Below, piece after piece: positions 1 through 8,582 of a stretch of DNA of 64,000 nt. The notes below the pieces were generated by a model that was not told the DNA's origin, made no database searches, and worked only from the letters and a program-made list of their open reading frames with translations. A program made the position numbers and the translations under genes. The stretch comes from a virus. The stretch is taken from positions 143,112-207,111 of the IMG/VR virus record IMGVR_UViG_3300033146_002768; one strand, given 5' to 3'. Numbering within the stretch: position 1 is the stretch's first letter; every line of letters begins with the position of its first letter.

Positions 1-657
1 ATCATTATTAGGCATAAATATTAAACCATTATTTGGTTCAGTTATATCATCTACTAAATCAATTATGCCATCACCAGCTGCTGGTATAACCATGTATCCA
101 CCATACAAATTATAATTAGTATTAGTACCAGAAACTATATTAGTAACTCTTGGTACAATTTCAACAGTTAATGAATCCATCTCACAATCTTTCCATGTCA
201 AATAACCTTCATGTAACCAAGTTTCATTATTAACTATATTAAAATCAATATATTGTGATTCAGGATCACCTTCATTTAAATCATGTTGAATATCAAATGG
301 GATGCCGCCACCTACTGTATGAACATTTGAGGTATCATCACCTACTCCAGTCCACATTATTCTTAAACCTAATTTTCTAGATGTTTGATGTACTCTTTGT
401 TTTCCTGATATATCAGTAATAGCAGAAATAGTATGTTCTGTTATATGTCTAATACCATTTGATTTAGTTAAATCTTTATCACCATCATTAACAGTTAAGA
501 TATCTAAAGCAATTTTATTTACAACATTATCTGATTTTGCTAATTCTATATTATTACAAAAATCAATAGTATTAATAGATTCATCTGGAGGAATTGTTAT
601 TCCTAAATCATCAATAGTTACAATTGTGTTAGTATTATTTTTAAGATATATAGTCAT
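1..657 (-). CDS. Fibre/appendage protein, 3' end outside window
   Basis: The reading frame starts at the ATG at 655-657 and runs out of the window, so only the N-terminal 219 residues are seen. Residues 1 to about 72 repeat the N-terminal module of the proteins at 994-3150 and 3154-4596: a short beta-strand stretch, the IDDLGI motif, then a DKDLTKSNGIRHI segment matching SDLSKSNSLLHI of the 718-residue fibre. The rest (TSRKLGLRIMWTG, GYLTWKDCE) is not a family I recognise. The shared module probably anchors several different appendages to the same virion site. It is the last gene seen of the minus-strand structural run. Confidence 0.7.
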   Translation of the reverse strand, partial: MTIYLKNNTNTIVTIDDLGITIPPDESINTIDFCNNIELAKSDNVVNKIALDILTVNDGDKDLTKSNGIRHITEHTISAITDISGKQRVHQTSRKLGLRIMWTGVGDDTSNVHTVGGGIPFDIQHDLNEGDPESQYIDFNIVNNETWLHEGYLTWKDCEMDSLTVEIVPRVTNIVSGTNTNYNLYGGYMVIPAAGDGIIDLVDDITEPNNGLIFMPNND

Positions 658-659
658 TA

Positions 660-992
660 TTACTCCTTACTATCATCAGTATCAATAGAACCAGAATATG
701 TATTCATAGTTTTTAACCATTCGTAGCTTTGAGAAATCATATTATTATCAACATTATTTAATATAGAAAGAGAAAAAAATAATGAGAAATTAGGGTCAGT
801 ACATTTATAAATAAATTTAGCTACTTCAGGTTTTCCATCTAATCTTGCCTGTTGATCTTTAAATATATTTACTTCAATTTTTGCATAACTATTATCACCA
901 GCTTTATTATAAAATTTAAATGTTTCTATTTTAATATAAGCCTCAGATAAAATTATACCATTTTCCAATTCTATTTGTTTTATTAAAGCCAT
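660..992 (-). CDS. Hypothetical 110-residue protein between fibre genes
   Basis: The family is not recognised. The start is an ATG with a GAGAGGA ribosome site seven to eight bases upstream. The protein is soluble, without signal peptide or membrane segment. It has an N-terminal beta-rich half and a middle FSLFFSLSILNNVDN helix. It lies between two fibre genes with two- and one-base gaps, so it is translated as part of the appendage cassette. A small virion component or fibre-assembly helper is plausible by position only. Confidence 0.6.
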   Translation of the reverse strand: MALIKQIELENGIILSEAYIKIETFKFYNKAGDNSYAKIEVNIFKDQQARLDGKPEVAKFIYKCTDPNFSLFFSLSILNNVDNNMISQSYEWLKTMNTYSGSIDTDDSKE

Positions 993-993
993 T

Positions 994-3150
994 TTAATCC
1001 TCTCTTATTAATTCTAATATTAACCAACATTCGTCTGTTATTGAATATGCATTACCTGACGAACCTTCTCTTACATTCATTAATTCAATATATATTCCAG
1101 AATCTAAATGAATTATTGTTTCAATTGAATTAGTTGCTTTATCATCAGTACTATTTCTTGAATAAGCATAACAGCTAGTTAAAATTAAATTATTACTTCC
1201 ATTAGATCTTATATATGAATGAACATTTCTTCTATTTGATTCTCCATCATAATTTACAACATATGTTAGTTTATAATATCCACTTTTAGAAGTATATATT
1301 CTTGAATTATTTGTTGTTTTATTATGTGTAAAGATACTATCAACAATTTGTTGTTCATTAAAAGGTAATGCAACTGGCGTAGAATTATTTACATTTATAG
1401 AATTTGAATGATGATATACAGAACATAAATTTTTAGATGCAATATTAACATTTACTTTTGATCCAGAACTTGTATCAACTTCTACATCACCTTCAAAGTT
1501 AATAATAGCAACATTAGTCATAATAGTACTATCATCTTTCTGTACTGTTACAAAATTTCCATCATCACCATCATTACCTTGTATACCTTGAGGTCCGCTT
1601 AAATTACCTATACTACTCCATGAACCAGATATTTTTTTAAATATTTCACCACTTGTTGTATTTAAATAATGATCATCGTTTTCATATAAACCACTAGTTG
1701 GATCTATAGAACCTGAAAACCAACCATGACCATCATTCCCATCATTACCTGCAACACCAGTAAATTGTCCAAAATCATACCAAGAAGAACCATCATACAT
1801 TAATATATGTCCTGTCATATCTCCAGTAATACTAGATGGTAAATTCTGATTAGATCTATTATCATCAACAACTACTATAAAATAAACATCAGATGAAGAA
1901 GCTCCAGAATTATCTTGTATATCAGTAACCTTAGCTTCATCTAAATCATTATATTCATCTATTGAAAATGATTCACCTCTTGGTCCTGTTGCACCAATTG
2001 AACCAGTATCACCTTTTGCTCCTTGAAGTTTTGTTATAGTTACATGCGATAATTCTATATGTGTATTTGAAGATTCACCTTTTACTTGAACAGTAATAAA
2101 ATCATTATCATTTTCTATATGAACTATTGTGTTATTATAAATTCCACCTTCATCACTTGAAGAAGGATCATTATATGAATAACTACCATCAACTTCATCA
2201 ATATTATTTATTAATATTTTAGTTTCAACTTTTCCATCATCAAGTACTAAATTATTTGTTACTAAATAATATCCACTTTCTTTACATATAATTCTGTCAT
2301 TATTAGAATTATCATGTTCTAAAATATTAGAATGACTTTCAATATCAGTATAAATATATGGAATATTAGACCATGATGTTCCAGTATAAATATGATCATC
2401 AGATCTTATTTCAGCACCTGTTGATCCAGCTTCACCACTATCTCCTTTAACACCATCCATTTTAAATATATTTAAAACAAAATCTGCATAAGCAGTTATT
2501 GGAGTAGAACCAGATGCTACTTGAAGTGTTATATAGTCACCATCATTTAAAGATATTGAAAGTGAAGTATCTTGTTGATGAGTTTCATTTTTATATAAAT
2601 TTTGTAAAACATATGAACCATCTGCAATATAATCATCATTTACTCTTATTCTTGATAAACAATCTCTGGTAGCATTGAATGATCTAGCTGTGAATGAATA
2701 AGATATAAAATAAACACCATTCGATTTAATTAATATTCTATCTGTATTAGTATTATCATGCTCTATAACAATTGAATTATTTTCTAAATTAGTTAAATTA
2801 AAAGTAACATCTTGCCAAGATGTGGATAAAGAAATATCAGTAGTTCTTCTAACTTGTATAGCAGATAAATCACTTCCTACACCTGACCCTCCACCATCTT
2901 CAAAGGAATCTTCATAAACAGTTTGATGATAAATATGTAACAAACTATTGGATTTTGATAAATCAGAAGTTCCATCATTAATAATAAAAGTATCATTATT
3001 AACTAAATCTTTTAAATCATTAGAACCACTTATATCTTCAAATTCAAAAAGTTCTGATAAAATTAATTGATCATTTCCAAGAACTTCAATACCAAGGTCT
3101 TCTATAAAAATAGAAGACCCTGTAATATTTTTAACAATGACTGTTGCCAT
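994..3150 (-). CDS. Tail-fibre-like protein with collagen triplets and C1q-like domains
   Basis: The protein has 718 residues. Residues 1-72 are the N-terminal module shared with the neighbouring fibre genes. Jelly-roll (C1q/BclA-like) regions appear at roughly 98-232, 250-376 and 575-718; each carries a GYY or GVY strand and a GDYITLQV or FITVQV strand. They are separated by short Gly-X-Y stretches at 234-246, 377-393, 465-475 and 519-532, for example GAKGDTGSIGATGPRGES. Collagen-like linkers trimerise, so a trimeric receptor-binding or decorating fibre is likely. No autocleavage chaperone domain is visible. The start codon gives one residue between this gene and its upstream neighbour. Confidence 0.8.
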   Translation of the reverse strand: MATVIVKNITGSSIFIEDLGIEVLGNDQLILSELFEFEDISGSNDLKDLVNNDTFIINDGTSDLSKSNSLLHIYHQTVYEDSFEDGGGSGVGSDLSAIQVRRTTDISLSTSWQDVTFNLTNLENNSIVIEHDNTNTDRILIKSNGVYFISYSFTARSFNATRDCLSRIRVNDDYIADGSYVLQNLYKNETHQQDTSLSISLNDGDYITLQVASGSTPITAYADFVLNIFKMDGVKGDSGEAGSTGAEIRSDDHIYTGTSWSNIPYIYTDIESHSNILEHDNSNNDRIICKESGYYLVTNNLVLDDGKVETKILINNIDEVDGSYSYNDPSSSDEGGIYNNTIVHIENDNDFITVQVKGESSNTHIELSHVTITKLQGAKGDTGSIGATGPRGESFSIDEYNDLDEAKVTDIQDNSGASSSDVYFIVVVDDNRSNQNLPSSITGDMTGHILMYDGSSWYDFGQFTGVAGNDGNDGHGWFSGSIDPTSGLYENDDHYLNTTSGEIFKKISGSWSSIGNLSGPQGIQGNDGDDGNFVTVQKDDSTIMTNVAIINFEGDVEVDTSSGSKVNVNIASKNLCSVYHHSNSINVNNSTPVALPFNEQQIVDSIFTHNKTTNNSRIYTSKSGYYKLTYVVNYDGESNRRNVHSYIRSNGSNNLILTSCYAYSRNSTDDKATNSIETIIHLDSGIYIELMNVREGSSGNAYSITDECWLILELIRED

Positions 3151-3153
3151 TTA

Positions 3154-4596
3154 TTATAATCTCCATGCAATTTCAATAACAATAATTGGATCATTAACTG
3201 CTGTTGTAGCACCAATTTGACATTGAATATAATCACCACTATTTAAATCAGTATTTTTAGAAATATCTTCATTACCTATTGCTGCGGTTATAGTAAGATT
3301 TTCAATATTAGTTGCAGTATCATTTCTTCTAACATTAAATGTACATGTTCCAGAAGCATCTATTTGTCCAGCCATTGAAACAATAGTTGCTGCTCTTGCT
3401 AATCTAAGACCAGAATTATTTGAAACTAATCTAGAACCATAAAAACCTAAATATTGATTTCTTGAATTTCCTCTTCTACCGAATACTAAAAACTGTCTTT
3501 GAACAGATAGCCATTTTGATCTATTAGAATCATAAATACAAAGTATACCGTCTTTAATATCTAGTTGACCATCAGATAAACCTGTAGTTGGTAAATTAGA
3601 TTTTGGAACAATCTCAAATGAAGCTCCAGTAGATGCGCCTCTATCAATTTTAACAGAACCATCTGTTGCATTAATAAGTCTACCAGCACCAGCACCACCT
3701 TGATCATATGCACCATCTAATGTTGTATTTCCAATATCATCTTGTAAATCACCAATAGCTGTATCAATTGCATCAACCACATTTTCTAGATCAGTTGGTG
3801 TTCCAGGTATATTAGCATATGTACCTTCAATATCTATTTCAGAACCATCATGTTTACTAGATCCACCATCAAAATGAGAAGCAAAATCAACATCACCAAT
3901 TTTAAACCATTTACTTGCTGTTGTATCATAAACATATTGTGCTGGATTTCCATCACCATCATCATTAACCATAACAGCATCATTATCAGTTGATACACCC
4001 TCATCTGTCCATGTTTCTGTTCCTAATGTAAATGTATGAATATCTTCTGTACCATCAGCTAAATTAATAACTTTTTTACCATCAGCTATAGCACCAAGAT
4101 CAACCCATGTTGTTCCATTATATTTATAAAGTTTATCTGGACTATCATCTGTATCAATACACATATCATCAGATACAGGAGTAGCAGGTTTACCAGAACC
4201 AATAGTAGTAACTCTTGCTAATACAGGAGACCCCCAATTTACAGATCCAAATGATGGAGCATTTACAACATTTGTCCAATCAACTTCTGCACCACTAGAA
4301 GGTGTTGTTAATTCAGATTTAGAATAATAATCAGTTTCAAGATCATATAAATTTTCTAAACTAAGAAATTTAACACCATTTGCTGGAGATAAATAAGTTC
4401 CTGGATTTTCAGGATCATCAACTCTTAAATCAGCAGAAGCAACTAAAGCTCTAAGATCATCTGATCCAGCTATTTCTTCATAATCAAATTGATTACTAAA
4501 AACAATTGAATCTCCATTAGCCATTTCTACACCAAGATCTTCAATTGTTTGAATTGATCCTGAATTATTATTTATTAAAACTGTCCACATTGCCAT
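3154..4596 (-). CDS. Fibre/appendage protein with shared N- and C-terminal modules
   Basis: The protein has 480 residues, and its ATG follows a GGAGG site. Residues 1-80 carry the N-terminal module (IEDLGVEMANGDSIVFSNQF) found in the two fibre genes downstream. The middle holds a glycine/aspartate-rich region with DDSPDKLYKYNGTTWVDLG, a strand-turn pattern common in phage fibres. The last 120 residues (from ILCIYDSNRSKWLSVQRQFL to IIVIEIAWRL) align by eye with nearly the whole second half of the 156-residue product of 4619-5089. This suggests module swapping between appendage proteins. Receptor specificity cannot be inferred. Confidence 0.7.
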   Translation of the reverse strand: MAMWTVLINNNSGSIQTIEDLGVEMANGDSIVFSNQFDYEEIAGSDDLRALVASADLRVDDPENPGTYLSPANGVKFLSLENLYDLETDYYSKSELTTPSSGAEVDWTNVVNAPSFGSVNWGSPVLARVTTIGSGKPATPVSDDMCIDTDDSPDKLYKYNGTTWVDLGAIADGKKVINLADGTEDIHTFTLGTETWTDEGVSTDNDAVMVNDDGDGNPAQYVYDTTASKWFKIGDVDFASHFDGGSSKHDGSEIDIEGTYANIPGTPTDLENVVDAIDTAIGDLQDDIGNTTLDGAYDQGGAGAGRLINATDGSVKIDRGASTGASFEIVPKSNLPTTGLSDGQLDIKDGILCIYDSNRSKWLSVQRQFLVFGRRGNSRNQYLGFYGSRLVSNNSGLRLARAATIVSMAGQIDASGTCTFNVRRNDTATNIENLTITAAIGNEDISKNTDLNSGDYIQCQIGATTAVNDPIIVIEIAWRL

Positions 4597-4618
4597 TTTT
4601 TAAATCCTCCTAATTAAA

Positions 4619-5089
4619 TTATCTACAAGCATATTCTATTAGTACTATTGGATAATCAACATTACCTGTTAATACTGATAAGAACAACTGTATATAATCA
4701 CCTTTATTTATATCATAATTTAAATTATCTTCTATTATATTAGATCCACCAATTAAATTTACTGTATGTAAATTAGATGTTGAATTATTTATTCTTATAT
4801 TGAATCTTGAATTTATAACAGTATTTTGTGTTTGTATTGAAATAGCCGTTATAGTAGAATTTCTTAAAACTTTATAACCATGTACATTTGAATTAATTTT
4901 ACTAGTTAATCTTAGCCATCTTTTTCCAGTTATATTTTTATGGTTAATACCAAAAGATAAATTCTCTCTAGTTACACTAAGAGTTTTACTTCTAGTACTA
5001 TCTTCAAACAAAATAATTCCATCACTATTTTGTGTTAAATTAATACCAGTAGGAGAACTTGTATTTGGTCTTATAATATCTCTTAACAT
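4619..5089 (-). CDS. Small fibre-tip-like protein, paralogous to C-terminus of upstream-numbered neighbour
   Basis: The protein has 156 residues. It lacks the N-terminal attachment module of the other fibre genes but shares their C-terminal domain: GIILFEDSTRSKTLSVTREN matches ILCIYDSNRSKWLSVQRQ of 3154-4596. The ends GDYIQLFLS...PIVLIEYACR and GDYIQCQIG...PIIVIEIAWR also correspond. It is beta-rich with no membrane segment. It could be a free-standing tip or trimerisation domain, or a decoration protein. No enzymatic motif is visible. Confidence 0.65.
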   Translation of the reverse strand: MLRDIIRPNTSSPTGINLTQNSDGIILFEDSTRSKTLSVTRENLSFGINHKNITGKRWLRLTSKINSNVHGYKVLRNSTITAISIQTQNTVINSRFNIRINNSTSNLHTVNLIGGSNIIEDNLNYDINKGDYIQLFLSVLTGNVDYPIVLIEYACR

Positions 5090-5099
5090 TTATTATCCT

Positions 5100-5975
5100 T
5101 TATACAACATTTTTTAAAGCTTTTAAAGTAGTCTCATCTTTATCCAAAACATGTTTCCAATATGATCTAATTGAATCTATATCATCAGATGCAGAAACTT
5201 TTCTATTGTAAGGAATCCCAATACTAAATGTATATATTTGTCCATTTCTAATTCTTGAATTAAACCATTTAACATTTATAGTAGACCCAGTTCTAGTTAC
5301 AATTTTATTAGTTACTTCTCTTAAAAACTTTTGATATTTTTCAGTATCATTAACTACATTTTTATGAACTATATCTAGTTTAGTAATATCTTTTTCTTTT
5401 AAGAATTGTTTCCAATTTAATCCAATCATATCTTCTTCTGAATTATATCCAAGATCTTTTCCTAATTTATAACTACATGATTTTACTTTCATATCATCAT
5501 CAAGTATTAACATATAAATATTAGTATAATCAAAAAGTTCTTTTAAACTCAACTGAAGTTTTGTTTGTTCTATTTTATGTCGTTTATAAGCTTTGGAAAC
5601 TTTTAATAAAACTTTAATTCTGTTTACTAATTTATCTGTATTGAAAGGTTTTAGAATAAAATCATAAGTATATTCATATTTTTCAAAACATTCATATTCA
5701 TAGTTTTTTCCAGACATAAATAAATAAGGAATATTAAATTCATTTTTAAATAATTCATCGGCTATTTCATTTCCTTTTAATTCTGAATTTAATTCTATAT
5801 CAATAATAAATAAATTAGCTTCTGTAATTGCTGAATGCATCATCATATCATTACAACGATTAAAACTATAAATATCTACATTGGGAATTTTTTTTTCTAT
5901 CATCTCTTTCAACATAGTAGTTATTTCTTTATTGTCGTCTAATATAAATATTACTTGTTTTATAACATCACTCAT
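5100..5975 (-). CDS. Response-regulator receiver domain plus PAS-like domain
   Basis: The protein has 291 residues. Residues 7-125 form a CheY-type receiver. It has the acidic pair D13/D14, the phospho-acceptor D59 in LFIIDIEL, a switch serine S88 in FMSG, and the invariant lysine K109 in ILKPF. Residues about 148-255 look like a PAS sensor domain (YMLILDDDMKVKSCSYKLGKDLGY). No DNA-binding or kinase domain follows. The ATG has an AGGAG site. It lies among late structural and lysis genes, which is odd for a signalling protein. It may intercept a host phosphorelay or be packaged in the virion; both are inferences. Confidence 0.8.
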   Translation of the reverse strand: MSDVIKQVIFILDDNKEITTMLKEMIEKKIPNVDIYSFNRCNDMMMHSAITEANLFIIDIELNSELKGNEIADELFKNEFNIPYLFMSGKNYEYECFEKYEYTYDFILKPFNTDKLVNRIKVLLKVSKAYKRHKIEQTKLQLSLKELFDYTNIYMLILDDDMKVKSCSYKLGKDLGYNSEEDMIGLNWKQFLKEKDITKLDIVHKNVVNDTEKYQKFLREVTNKIVTRTGSTINVKWFNSRIRNGQIYTFSIGIPYNRKVSASDDIDSIRSYWKHVLDKDETTLKALKNVV

Positions 5976-6004
5976 GATATACTCCTAATTTTTATTCACT
6001 ATAT

Positions 6005-6427
6005 TTATGAAACTCCTATATATTTTGCAACCGCATCTATAATATCACTTTTTGACCACATTTGTTCTAGAGCAGCAATGAGAGTGATAACAATAACTAT
6101 TAGACCACCTGAGATTCCGATTAAATGATATCTTAATTTACTATGTTCTTTAACATTATTAATACGACTTTCAGTTATAGATTTACTAATATCTGTAACT
6201 CCAGTATTACATAATGAATTATGATTAGTTAATGTTTTTATTAATGTTTCTAATTGTAAATTTACTTTTTGTTGTTCTACTGTAATATTCTTTAGATTAT
6301 CAATTACTTTCTCTTGTTCTTTTACTAATACTTCCTGTCTATCATATAACTGAGTATTGTATTTGACATTATTCTCATAAGATTTCATCATTAAGAATAC
6401 ATCTTCTTTACTTAAAAGTTCTGCCAT
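6005..6427 (-). CDS. Coiled-coil protein with C-terminal membrane segment, holin/XhlA-like candidate
   Basis: The protein has 140 residues. Residues about 30-66 form a predicted coiled coil (repeated leucine, glutamine and lysine heptads). One strongly hydrophobic segment lies at 101-121 (HLIGISGGLIVIVITLIAAL), followed by a short polar tail. Small phage proteins with this layout, such as the XhlA group, act with holins and endolysins. The gene sits directly upstream-numbered of the M15 endolysin with a 12-base gap, so a lysis role is likely. A membrane-anchored tail component would show the same pattern. Confidence 0.55.
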   Translation of the reverse strand: MAELLSKEDVFLMMKSYENNVKYNTQLYDRQEVLVKEQEKVIDNLKNITVEQQKVNLQLETLIKTLTNHNSLCNTGVTDISKSITESRINNVKEHSKLRYHLIGISGGLIVIVITLIAALEQMWSKSDIIDAVAKYIGVS

Positions 6428-6439
6428 GATAAAATTCCT

Positions 6440-6934
6440 TTATGATTGATCGTAAATGTTTAGTATATATGGCATAGAAACACTTGCATAACTATGTCTT
6501 TTATCTTTAAGTTTTAATTTTCTAACATTTTTATTTAAACGATATGCAGCATGTACCCAACCACCAGGAAAATACTCAGCAATCAATTCTCGATAATCTA
6601 AGTTAGTATGAATCCATTTAATAATATCAACTAACCTAATGTTTGAACTAACCGGTTCAAAATCGAGAGCTTCACCTCTAGTATGATTTGATTTTGGCGA
6701 ACTACCAATAGCTTGACATAATTCTACTGATCTAAACCCTGAAGTAATTCTTATCATACCAAATTTTTCTCTTACTGGTTGAATAATATTTCCAGCGACT
6801 CTTTCAATGGATTGCCATTGTTGTTCATTAGGTATATTTCTGATACCTAATCTCATTGCAGTATCTGATTTTACAAATTCTCTATATTTAAAATTAGGTG
6901 CCATTGGAAGTTTTTTATTTAAATCGCGTAACAT
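6440..6934 (-). CDS. M15-family peptidoglycan peptidase, probable endolysin
   Basis: The protein has 164 residues, the usual length of a single-domain M15A (VanY/peptidase_M15_3-like) enzyme, which cleaves peptide stems or cross-links of peptidoglycan. Motifs seen are SGFRS at 65-69, SNHTRGEALDFE with zinc ligands H84 and D91, and GGWVHAAY with the third ligand H128. There is no signal peptide or separate wall-binding domain, so export through a holin is expected. Its neighbour at 6005-6427 is the best holin-type candidate. The ATG has an AAGGAG site. Confidence 0.85.
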   Translation of the reverse strand: MLRDLNKKLPMAPNFKYREFVKSDTAMRLGIRNIPNEQQWQSIERVAGNIIQPVREKFGMIRITSGFRSVELCQAIGSSPKSNHTRGEALDFEPVSSNIRLVDIIKWIHTNLDYRELIAEYFPGGWVHAAYRLNKNVRKLKLKDKRHSYASVSMPYILNIYDQS

Positions 6935-6945
6935 AATATATCTCC

Positions 6946-7134
6946 TTAATCTAAACTACACCCAACATCTTTACCTAGTTTTGTTATTGTATAATTTTCT
7001 GACGCAACATCGACATGAACTGGAGATATATGTTTTTTATATGTGTATAATGAACATACAAATTCCATTGGATCTGGAACAGGAATTCTATGAAATAATA
7101 CTTCGTCAGTTGATGTTATTTGAATTTTTAACAT
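6946..7134 (-). CDS. Small protein with a module shared with the papain-like protease gene
   Basis: The protein has 62 residues with an AAGGAG site before the ATG. The sequence corresponds by eye to the first 55 residues of the adjacent protease (7155-8168): a beta start MLKIQIT against MIQIKIN, then PDPMEFVCSLYTY against RTPTEFICFENQV, then ENYTITK against KDYSIIS. A third copy is in 59116-59400. The module stands alone here, so it may bind the same virion partner. No catalytic motif is present. Confidence 0.6.
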   Translation of the reverse strand: MLKIQITSTDEVLFHRIPVPDPMEFVCSLYTYKKHISPVHVDVASENYTITKLGKDVGCSLD

Positions 7135-7154
7135 GATTTGTCTCCTTTAAAAAA

Positions 7155-8168
7155 TTATTTTTTTAACATTTCTTTGGTTACACTAAGATCTTTAATCTCC
7201 CAGGCATCCCAACAGAAATCTTTAATATAGTTATAAGGTAAATATCCATACCCATCTTGTCCCCAATTAGTTCCCCAAGAATTTTTAAATTTAAACATTC
7301 TTGTTTCTGGGTTCCATCCTACTAAACAAATAGCATGTCCACCATAACATTGATTAGGATCTTTTGGATATGGCACTACCCCATTATTTGTTGTATAAAA
7401 TATTTCTAAATAACAACCAACACCAACAGGTAAAGGTCCATTATTTTTTAAAGAATTTATTATGTTTTCCGGAGTTTCAAGTCTTAAATATTCACCACCT
7501 AATGCCCATTTGGAAACTAGAGTTGCCCAACGTTTTGGTTCACCAACATATGATTCATTGTACGGCCAAGCATTTTCAACTGGAACTCCAACTGTATTTA
7601 AAATTTTCATTGCAAATCTAATTGAGGTGCCTTCTTCATTTGGCCAGTAATCAATATCTTTACATTTGTAATACATCCATTGTTCAGATAGATCATAGTT
7701 TTTCTTTTTTCTTTTATATTTTTTACCTTTAGAAATTTCTTCTAAATGCTCTTGTTGTTCTTGCCATTCTTTCATAGCTACAACAGCAAACCCAACACAA
7801 GACCCTAACGAACCTTGATTCTTTACTGGACTCATTTGTAAGGTATAATCAGTTGCATTAACATTAACAACTTCTCTTAAAATAGTTGAATTTAACTTTG
7901 GTGATTTATGGTCTCTGTCATCTAAATTATCTTTTACATAATTTAATATAAACCCTTCTGGAATTGATAGAATCTCTTTTTGAAAATCATCAGCTTGTTT
8001 CGCTGGATGTTTGGATATAATAGAATAATCTTTAATACCTAAAGCATCTAATTGTAAAGTTATATATTTTACTTGATTTTCAAAACATATAAATTCAGTA
8101 GGGGTTCTTACTAATTTTTGATTAATAACTACTAAAAAACCAGCATCATTTATTTTTATTTGTATCAT
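7155..8168 (-). CDS. Papain-like (C1A family) cysteine protease with N-terminal phage module
   Basis: The protein has 337 residues. Residues 1-55 are the small module shared with 6946-7134 and 59116-59400. The papain fold runs from about 95 to 330. It has oxyanion Q118 and nucleophile C124 in KNQGSLGSCVGFA, catalytic H278 in YGGHAICLVGW, and N296 in FKNSWGTNWG, followed by the usual GYGYLPY. All catalytic residues are intact. The 60-100 stretch could act as a pro-region. Its position next to the lysis genes and its shared module suggest a virion-associated or late-acting protease. The target is unknown. Confidence 0.85.
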   Translation of the reverse strand: MIQIKINDAGFLVVINQKLVRTPTEFICFENQVKYITLQLDALGIKDYSIISKHPAKQADDFQKEILSIPEGFILNYVKDNLDDRDHKSPKLNSTILREVVNVNATDYTLQMSPVKNQGSLGSCVGFAVVAMKEWQEQQEHLEEISKGKKYKRKKKNYDLSEQWMYYKCKDIDYWPNEEGTSIRFAMKILNTVGVPVENAWPYNESYVGEPKRWATLVSKWALGGEYLRLETPENIINSLKNNGPLPVGVGCYLEIFYTTNNGVVPYPKDPNQCYGGHAICLVGWNPETRMFKFKNSWGTNWGQDGYGYLPYNYIKDFCWDAWEIKDLSVTKEMLKK

Positions 8169-8192
8169 ATTATCACCTCTTATAAACGCTAC

Positions 8193-8200
8193 TATTTATA
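8193..8200 (-). promoter_or_regulatory. Possible T4-like late promoter without upstream extension
   Basis: Read on the minus strand this is TATAAATA, the T4 late-promoter core. It lies 25 bases before the protease ATG at 8168. It lacks the AGAACA element seen at the other sites of this window, so support is weaker. Confidence 0.35.
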
Positions 8201-8205
8201 AAATA

Positions 8206-8496
8206 TTAATCTCTATATATACTTCCCTTATATGATATAGATTCGTAAAGCTTAGATAGTTTAGACCCAATATCATTTTTAGATTCTTTGGCATAACTAC
8301 CAAGATTTCCTTCCAAAATATTTAACCTTTCTATAAAAGAATAAATATTATGGACTAAATTAATTTCAACTGGATCAGGATCTGGTTTACTTTCTAGTTC
8401 TTGTACTAAAGAAATCAGATGTTCAAAGGCACCTTTTGTGCCTGTTTGGTGCAGTCCTTCCAGAAACATTTTAGCTTTGTTATGGGAAGCTGACAT
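8206..8496 (-). CDS. Hypothetical helical 96-residue protein
   Basis: The family is not recognised. The protein is soluble and largely helical, with a proline/aspartate turn KPDPDPVE in the middle and no cysteine. It is the first gene behind the late promoter at 8543-8562, so it heads the structural and lysis transcript that runs to the window start. An AGGAG site lies about ten bases before the ATG. A small structural or host-takeover role is possible but unsupported. Confidence 0.6.
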   Translation of the reverse strand: MSASHNKAKMFLEGLHQTGTKGAFEHLISLVQELESKPDPDPVEINLVHNIYSFIERLNILEGNLGSYAKESKNDIGSKLSKLYESISYKGSIYRD

Positions 8497-8542
8497 AATT
8501 CATAATCTCCTAATTAAATCTTTATTTGTAAAATAGTAGCAG

Positions 8543-8562
8543 CATTTTATATTTGTTCTAAA
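8543..8562 (-). promoter_or_regulatory. Late promoter, AGAACA-extended
   Basis: The sense strand reads TTTAGAACAAATATAAAATG. It matches the recurring AGAACA plus TATAAA(T) element of this genome. It lies in the 86-base gap between the radical SAM operon end and the 8206-8496 gene, oriented toward the latter. Confidence 0.6.
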
Positions 8563-8582
8563 CTTTCGTTTATATTATACAC

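Noticed and set aside
6002-6009. CATAAATA as a late promoter before the receiver-PAS gene
   Set aside because: One mismatch to the core, no AGAACA element, and it overlaps the end of the upstream coding region.
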